From the NCBI GenBank assembly GCA_034111025.1, contig JAWUYB010000051.1, forward strand, positions 1 through 13,413: a DNA stretch of 13,413 nucleotides, in the 5' to 3' direction. The notes below the pieces were generated by a model. The model saw only the letters and a list, made by a program, of their open reading frames with translations, made no database searches and was not told the origin of the DNA. Positions 8,700 through 13,413 of this stretch are shown here, piece after piece (the stretch's first letter is position 1; each line of letters begins with the position of its first letter). The translations under genes were made by a program, and so were the position numbers. This stretch comes from CAJXJP01 sp034111025 (GTDB lineage: Bacteria; Patescibacteriota; Gracilibacteria; BD1-5; UBA6164).

Positions 8700-8777
8700 C
8701 CTGTTATCGCAAAAAGATAAAGTACTTCCTTCTTACCAACCACTCGCTAGCCAATACTTTACTAGTTAGCTTTTTTT
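8700..8777 (+). ncRNA. Candidate small structured RNA or leader with terminator
   Basis: A GC-richer patch (about 8730-8752) in an AT-rich gap ends in an imperfect hairpin GCTAGCCAATA (8746-8756) / loop CTT / TACTAGTTAGC (8760-8770), followed by seven T's. No protein gene precedes it on this strand. TAAAGTA near 8718-8724 can also pair with TACTTTA (8755-8761), which would break the terminator, an attenuator-like arrangement. A weak -10 (TATAGT, 8688-8693) could start it. No known RNA family is recognised. Confidence 0.35.
8746..8777 (+). terminator. Terminator-like hairpin with T-tract
   Basis: Stem of 11 positions with nine pairs (one G-U, two mismatches), 3-nt loop, then T7 at 8771-8777. 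Plus-strand orientation only. It ends the candidate small RNA just before the tRNA promoter. Confidence 0.55.
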
Positions 8778-8811
8778 ATATTTATTTGATTATTCTCATA
8801 TTTTCATACAA

Positions 8812-8817
8812 TATAAT
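8812..8817 (+). promoter_or_regulatory. -10 box of the tRNA-Arg gene
   Basis: A perfect TATAAT ends 8 bp before the tRNA 5' end, so the transcript would start at or within 2-3 nt of the mature tRNA. No good -35 hexamer is seen at 16-18 bp. Confidence 0.5.
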
Positions 8818-8825
8818 CACACTAA

Positions 8826-8901
8826 GCACCCGTAGCTCAGTGGAAGAGCACAAGGCCGCGGACCTTGGTTTGCGTGGGTTCAATTCCTACCGGGTGTACC
8901 A
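8826..8901 (+). tRNA. tRNA-Arg (anticodon GCG), CCA encoded
   Basis: A complete cloverleaf can be drawn. Acceptor GCACCCG / CGGGTGT (one G-U), D arm GCTC-AGTGGAA-GAGC, anticodon stem CAAGG / CCTTG with loop CCGCGGA, T arm GTGGG-TTCAATT-CCTAC, discriminator A and genomic CCA. The 7-nt loop puts GCG at 34-36, reading CGC/CGU arginine codons. C35, G36 and A20, the usual arginine identity bases, are present. Position 33, almost always U, is C here. The variable loop counts as six bases, one more than usual. A strong terminator follows. Confidence 0.85.
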
Positions 8902-8921
8902 TAATGAAAATGTAAATATTT

Positions 8922-8966
8922 AAGACTTTTAAATAGAGGAGTTTCCTCTACTTGAAGGTCTTTTTT
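8922..8966 (+). terminator. Rho-independent terminator after tRNA-Arg
   Basis: A long stem (8922-8940 with 8944-8962, 3-nt loop, 18 of 19 positions paired including two G-U) ends in T6. The wobble pairs only work in plus-strand RNA, so it belongs to the tRNA transcript. Confidence 0.85.
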
Positions 8967-9132
8967 ATGGTCTATAAAAAGTTCGAACAAGTACTTTTTA
9001 ATAAACTCTGCTCACACATGTGGAATAAATAATAAACAGATTAAATATAAGGTCAATAATTTAAAAGTAATACTATTCATTGATAATTTTGTTAATTTAA
9101 AGTATAAATATTTTATAGAGGATATTTATTCA

Positions 9133-9492
9133 TTATAAAAAATCATTAAATTTTTCTATACCAATATTATCCGTATCAATTTTAATTTTTACATAATTAT
9201 CCTCATAAGATCATCAAATTTGTAAAAAAATTTGAAAATGTCAAAGGTTATCCATTTTTTTAACCACGATATATCAATCGCTATCGTTATCTTGTATTTT
9301 TACAGATTCATTTAATACTAAATTAAATAAACTATTCTTAAATTGATTTAAATCATCTCAAGATATACAAAAGGTACTTTTTCATAAAAAATATTTATTT
9401 CTTCATGAAATATCATAGGTACGATATCAATCATAATCATATTTAAAATCTAAGATTAAATACTGATTTCAATCAAAATTTTCAATCTTCAT
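9133..9492 (-). CDS. Small protein, possible immunity protein
   Basis: 119 aa, nine of its ten glycines TGA. It is acidic, without signal peptide or membrane segment. The C-terminal part (GHFQIFLQIGGSYEDNY, then KIKIDTDNIGIEKFNDFL) resembles the ending of several polymorphic-toxin immunity proteins, which finish with beta strands, an aspartate-rich turn and a short helix. That resemblance is from memory of the families and is unproven. It is the third gene of an operon, starting 9 nt after the stop of a 78-aa gene that looks like a toxin tail; immunity genes normally follow their toxin gene directly, which fits. Ends in TAA; only a weak AT-rich inverted repeat (9104-9129) lies downstream. Confidence 0.7.
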
Positions 9493-9501
9493 ATATATTT
9501 A

Positions 9502-9738
9502 TTAATTAATAAATTTAAAGTCATCAATTTGCTTAGTGATATTATTATAAACATAATGTATTTCAATACCATTGTTAATTTGTTGTTTTTTTATCCATCC
9601 TTCTGCAGATGGCCATCTAGAATCATTTAGAGTAAATCGAATACTTGTTCCACACATATCACATCAAATTAATTGATTTTTTCCTCAATTATCATAAATA
9701 TTACCATTATAAAAATATCACTTAAAATTATTTATCAT
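9502..9738 (-). CDS. Small CxxC protein resembling the C-terminal end of a polymorphic toxin
   Basis: 78 aa. A single CxxC (CDMC, about residues 26-29) is followed by TSIRFTL, then SRWPSAEGWIKKQQ and GIEIHYVYNNITKQIDDFKF to the end. The pattern 'W-P-x-x-x-GW-K ... GIEIHYV-N ... DDFKF' recalls the last 40 residues of toxin domains at the C-terminus of Rhs/WapA-like polymorphic toxins, but here it stands alone with no delivery domain. This is inference; no activity can be assigned. It lies 13 nt after the OLD-type nuclease gene and 9 nt before the possible immunity gene, so all three are likely one transcript. Three of eight glycines are TGA. No Shine-Dalgarno site is seen, so the start is the first in-frame ATG. 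Confidence 0.65.
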
Positions 9739-9751
9739 ATAGTTATAGTAT

Positions 9752-11440
9752 TTAAAATAGTAAATCTTCTACTTCATTATTAATCTTTCCATCCACTAAA
9801 ACACTTACAATACTTTCTTGTTTTAATCTTTGAACTCTGATAATGAGTTCATTAATCCAATCCGGTACATTAGTTATATTTACTTCCTTTTTAACCTTTC
9901 TAAATAAACTTAAAGATTTAATTTTACTTCATACAGGAGATGTAAATGGTAAATTTTCCTCTAACCTATATTCAAATCATAAATATTTCTCTTTAACCTC
10001 ATTATTAGGAAAATCTTCTATATATTTATTATCTAAAATTTCGAATAATCATTTATTCTTTTTTATAGTATTATCTTCATCACTACATCATAAATTTTGT
10101 TTATCTCCATCAAATATAACAAAACATGGAATTCAAAATTCCGTATATAATCTATAAAATCTATCTAATTCAGATTTTCATCCACATCTAACAATAGTTA
10201 TTCATTCTTTTACATAATCAAATCAAACTAATTTAAATAAATATGGTAAAATCAATGTTTCGGATTGTCATTCAACTAGAATTACTTTATTTGAAAAAAA
10301 AGCTTCATTTGATTTTTGAGAATCTCATGTTTCTTCATAAGCGACTTGCATATGTTCTAAATAATCTTCTGCGCTAGACGTAATTCATTTTCTTAAAAAT
10401 AAATCCTTTGTAAAATCGTCTACATTTCAACTTTTAATATATGTTCAATAAATATTTGATTTTCTGACTAAAAATATTTCATTAAAATTTCATGTACATA
10501 GAAAATCTGGTGAATGTGTAGTATAAAATATTTGAGTTGTTTGAGAGACTTTTCTTAAAATATTATAAAAGTTTCTTTGTGCTTGTGGATGAAGATAAAG
10601 CTCTGGTTCATCAATCAATATAGGACTATTATTATTTAAATTTAATTCTGAATAAGCTTTTAATATTGCTATTGAAATAGAGGCTTGAACTCACATTCAT
10701 AAACTAGAGGCTTGAAATTCTAGTCAATTTTGTTCTTTTACTGTAATTTGTAATGTTCTATAAAAATTCCACGGGTCATACAAATTAAAATCTATATTAA
10801 ATTCCTCCATTCATCTATTTAACTGTTCTGAAGTTTCTCTTTGAATTATCTCAGATAATTTTTCCATAATTTTAACTCAATTTTTATCCTCAACTGAAAA
10901 TAATATTTTATCTTTTAAAAATCCTAAAACCTCTTTTAAATATTCAACTTTTCAAACTTCTTCTCATGTCTTTAGATGATTCATTGTTTCATTAGAAAAT
11001 TGAGTATTAACTTCTTGTAATATTCTTCATAATAAACTCCACTTATTGGAAGGCATATATGAATTAATTTCTCTTTTAGTATCCAGATATGCACTAGAAT
11101 ATTTTTTCCTAATATCATCTCATCCAGGTATAATTCTTCAAGCATTTTCTATTTTAAATTTGAATTTTTCTTCATTTTCATTTAAGCAAAAAGATGTTCA
11201 ATCATCAAATTCTAAAATAATAAAAATTTTATTATTTTCATCATCTCACATAAAATGGTCCTCTTTTGTAATTTGATTAAAACTTGGCCGTGATTTTCAT
11301 AATAACCAGTCCAAAGCTTTAAAAATATTACTTTTTCATGTGCTATTTTCTCAAATAAAAGCGTTTAATCATTTACTTGGTTTGATATCTAATTCACTAA
11401 TACTTTTATAATTTTTAATATAAATTCTAGTTATATACAT
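9752..11440 (-). CDS. OLD-family ATP-dependent endonuclease (ABC-type ATPase plus TOPRIM)
   Basis: 562 aa. ATPase parts in order: Walker A IGENSTGKSN (29-38), ABC signature-like SSLGMG (245-250), Walker B ILIDEPELYLHP (274-285) and the switch His in TTHSPDF (307-313). A C-terminal TOPRIM nuclease domain has VILVEGQSE with Glu 390 and IFDGD with Asp 444 and Asp 446. This order defines the OLD (overcoming lysogenization defect) nucleases, which cut DNA and act in phage defence, alone or with partners (Gabija GajA, retron and PARIS relatives). No UvrD-like GajB gene is adjacent, so Gabija is unlikely. More than four fifths of its glycines are TGA, including both of the Walker A loop. It has its own promoter and leads an operon with two small genes. 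Confidence 0.92.
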
Positions 11441-11480
11441 TGATAGCTTTTGATTAAAATAATAAATCTATATTTACTAT

Positions 11481-11509
11481 ATTCTAAAAATAATTTTAAT
11501 CTATATCAA
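11481..11509 (-). promoter_or_regulatory. Promoter of the OLD nuclease operon
   Basis: Minus strand: TTGATA (11504-11509), exactly 17 nt, TAGAAT (11481-11486), five of six consensus bases in each box. The expected start of transcription, near 11474, gives a leader of about 34 nt before the ATG at 11440. Confidence 0.6.
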
Positions 11510-11540
11510 ATAAAATATTATGTTAAAAAATTATAATAAA

Positions 11541-11678
11541 CTAATGAATATTGATTAGTGCACCCAAATATTCAACATAATAAACAAAATATTCTTTTAA
11601 TTCTTCTTCTGTATAATTTGGAAAGACTTTTTCAAGTCTTTCTTTATATATCTCAAAATCTAGCTTACAATTTTCCAT
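11541..11678 (-). CDS. 45-aa acidic protein overlapping the end of rep
   Basis: 45 aa, starting MENCKLDFEIYKERLE and continuing as an acidic, probably all-helical peptide (PNYTEEELKEYFVYYVEYL) to TAG. The ATG at 11676-11678 overlaps the last 14 nt of the rep gene in another frame, a common arrangement for translational coupling. An upstream ATG in the same frame (11753) would put most of the extra 25 residues inside rep, so I prefer the later start. Not recognised; small acidic partners next to replication genes may regulate copy number, but nothing here proves that. Confidence 0.5.
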   Translation of the reverse strand: MENCKLDFEIYKERLEKVFPNYTEEELKEYFVYYVEYLGALINIH

Positions 11679-12717
11679 ACTTGTAGTAGTTACCAAGTAT
11701 CTCATCAATATTATTTTTAATATAATCATTTTCTCTTGCTTGAATCTTAGCATCCTTCTCTCTTCTAAGAAGATTTTCAGTATTATTTATTCATAAAAGC
11801 TCCTTTGTATTATCCTGAATATATCATTCTGCAATTAATACTCTCACTGGACAGAATCAAAGATTATAAGCTGTTCTTGCATAAGCTACAAACATAGCTT
11901 TTTTTTGTGTCTTATAATATAAACTTTGGTAATCTTCTGGATGCAATTTTGTTTTCTTTGCTTCGAATAATGAAATCTTCTTTCATTCTATTTCATTAAA
12001 TATGTCAGTATATTTACGTAGATAATTTTTAAATATTCTCATTAATATTGGATTATCAAAAACTTCTCTATAATTTCTGACTTTTGCTAGCTCTGGTCTT
12101 ATTTCAAGCTCTATTCTTGTAATATCATTTTCGACTAAATAATCTTGATACAAGGCTATCTTCTTTTTTACTAATATATCAGTAATTTTATTATAAACTC
12201 TTATTAATTGCCTTTTATTCTTTGAGTTCATCATCTCTCAATAATACCTCGTTTCAGTTTTTCAAGATTTTCTATAATCTCTTCCCGTTTTATAACTATC
12301 AAAGTAATTACTTAAAAGCTCGTCTATTTCAATTTTTAAGTCTATGCAGATATCAAATCTACGACAATGTTTTAAATCCATGTACCACTCTAAAAATCAT
12401 AGTATTTCTTCATATTCTAATAATTTAAAGGCTGTAGAATAAACAGTTATATAGTCTCTTGTTCAGACTGGTTGTTTTTCACTTTTAGGAATTCATTTGT
12501 AATAAGCAAATAAACTATATTCTCCTTTAGTAAAAATAATTTTATACTTATACTTTGGAACTTCATTTTTAGTAATCTTGTATTCATCTAATTCAGAATA
12601 ATTAGAGTTATCAAAATCTAGTTTATCAAATACTTCTTCATCTTTAAATGTTCAAAAGACTTCCAAATGGTCTAATCCAAAATGATGAATTCTATTCTCA
12701 ATGTTCAAATTTTTCAT
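11665..12717 (-). CDS. Rep_trans-like rolling-circle replication initiator
   Basis: 350 aa. The middle of the protein matches the layout of the Rep_trans family (PF02486; pT181-type plasmid Rep and some phage initiators): RFDICIDL (120-127) with the Asp pair on a strand, TRYYGEMMNSKNKRQL (156-171) in place of the family's 'Y-x-GSR-S' turn, RVYNK (173-177) for 'RIYDK', and ITRIELEIR (199-207) for the 'R-x-E-x-E-x-R/K' strand. These proteins nick the plasmid double-strand origin through a tyrosine; I cannot pick the tyrosine. Ten of 15 glycines are TGA, so the gene is adapted to this host code. Upstream lies a palindrome-rich stretch that might hold the origin; downstream is the overlapping 45-aa gene. 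It suggests an integrated plasmid or phage-like element. Confidence 0.72.
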
Positions 12718-12847
12718 TATTATTCAATAATGACTAGCTAGTACAGATATAAAAAATAGTACTGTTTTAAGTTAACTGCTCCCACATTAATGAGTGGGAC
12801 TAAAAGAACATTATCTTGCAAAATAATTGAATAACCATCCAAACAAA
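12718..12847. other. Palindrome-rich region upstream of rep (possible origin or operator)
   Basis: No gene. It contains a perfect 10-bp palindrome ACTAGCTAGT (12733-12742), an AGTAC/GTACT repeat just after it, and a hairpin TCCCAC (12780-12785) / 8-nt loop / GTGGGA (12794-12799), GC-rich for this sequence. Such elements occur at rolling-circle origins and at autoregulatory sites, but no known nick sequence is recognised. Confidence 0.35.
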
Positions 12848-12881
12848 AAGCTGTTTGCGATAGATATTCGCAAAACAGCTT
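12848..12881 (-). terminator. Terminator of the gene at the right edge
   Basis: On the minus strand AAGCTGTTTTGCGA, a 7-nt loop, TCGCAAACAGCTT (one bulged base) followed by TTTGTTT. It lies 56 nt after the stop of the 12938-13413 gene and separates it from rep. Confidence 0.75.
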
Positions 12882-12937
12882 AGTTGTTTTTGTATGTTAT
12901 TTCAAATATGTAACAGGAGTATAATAGTTCCCCTATA

Positions 12938-13413
12938 TTAGAACTTAGCATCAATTCAAGATGATGATATTCCGAAGAAAGAACTTCAATAACCTTTATT
13001 TTTAATCTTTTCTTCGATATCTTTTAATGAATCATGAAATAAATCATAATCTAATCCTCACTTTCAAATCTTAATATATTGTTGTTTGTCTCTAATTGTT
13101 TCTAATTCGATAAAAGAAATTTTGGTTTTTCAAGTTTCTCAAATTGCTATATAAATTAAATCTAGTATTTCATAATATTGTGTTGTTTCTCATTTCCAGG
13201 TTTTATTTACTTTGATTTCATCTCAATTAATACTTAAAATATTTCATTTTAAAGTAGATGTCTTTTTTAATAATAAATCATTAAAAGTTTCTTTATCAAA
13301 ATTAACTATTTTATTAATAATAAATGTAACGTAATTTTCTTGGATATAGATTTCTTTAAAATTGATTATGTCTTTTTCATATAGTGTAAATAAAATTTTA
13401 TAATAATATCATT
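12938..13413 (-). CDS. Partial CDS, unknown protein (C-terminal part)
   Basis: The gene enters from the right edge; about 157 C-terminal codons are present, ending in TAA at 12938-12940. The visible part is a mix of predicted strands and helices: IYIQENYVTFIINKIVNF, then TTQYYEILDLIYIAIGETGKTKISFIEL, a basic-acidic helix DSLKDIEEKIKNKGY, and a glycine/serine-rich end SSFFGISSSGIDAKF. No cysteine pair, Walker motif or membrane helix is visible, and I do not recognise the family. Most glycines are TGA, as in the other genes of this right-hand region. It has its own terminator at 12848-12881, so it is a transcription unit separate from rep. Confidence 0.65.

Noticed and set aside
8790..9080. A 96-codon minus-strand frame (UGA = Gly) starting with a signal-peptide-like stretch, MNSITFKLLTLYLICLLFIP
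   Set aside because: After about 46 codons it runs through the tRNA terminator and then antisense through the whole tRNA gene. That makes a real coding sequence unlikely; the start might be a gene relic, but there is no supporting ribosome site or family match.
9843..10157. Plus-strand 104-codon frame
   Set aside because: It is antisense to the TOPRIM part of the OLD nuclease, a shadow of a clear gene.
9752..11440. Gabija system
   Set aside because: The nuclease is GajA-like in layout, but no UvrD/PcrA-type helicase (GajB) is adjacent; both neighbouring genes are small and unrelated.
8902..13413. Direct repeat of the tRNA-Arg 3' end as an attachment site
   Set aside because: I looked for the T-arm sequence (GTGGGTTCAATTCC) in the rest of the window and found no copy; any att repeat would lie beyond the right edge.

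Overview
The window is a very AT-rich piece of a bacterial genome that reads UGA as glycine (translation table 25). That points to Candidatus Absconditabacteria (SR1) or Gracilibacteria of the CPR/Patescibacteria; I cannot tell which from this window. The evidence is direct. In mutY, recJ, a TetR regulator, an MFS carrier and an OLD-family ATPase, TGA stands exactly where conserved glycines belong (helix-hairpin-helix, DHH phosphoesterase, Walker A). Read with the standard code, nearly every gene here falls into fragments. All coordinates below use UGA = Gly and end at TAA or TAG.

Left part (1-3152): the 5' end of a small CPR-type hydrolase (minus), a zinc-ribbon membrane protein (minus), mutY (plus) without any Fe-S cysteines, a small unknown gene with its own strong promoter (plus), and a 12-TM MFS carrier (minus).

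Middle (3122-6052, minus): a compact operon of membrane fatty-acid/sterol-hydroxylase-type di-iron enzyme, TetR regulator, exported alpha/beta hydrolase and a short unknown gene. A 34-bp palindrome directly upstream looks like the TetR operator, so this is probably an auto-regulated membrane-lipid or small-molecule modification module. Two gene ends here carry traces of an ancestral UGA stop.

6107-8649 (minus): recJ, preceded by a DUF3179-family gene that keeps its full family sequence but has three in-frame TAA codons. 8700-8966 (plus): a candidate structured RNA with terminator, then a tRNA-Arg with anticodon GCG and C instead of U at position 33, then a strong terminator.

Right part (9133-13413, minus): an accessory region. 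It has a Rep_trans-like replication initiator with an overlapping 45-aa ORF, then a separately promoted operon of an OLD-family ATPase/TOPRIM nuclease followed by two small genes that resemble the C-terminal end of a polymorphic toxin and an immunity protein, and finally the C-terminal part of an unknown gene. I read this as a plasmid- or phage-derived island, possibly defensive, next to the tRNA gene. No insertion sequence, CRISPR array or flanking att repeat was seen.
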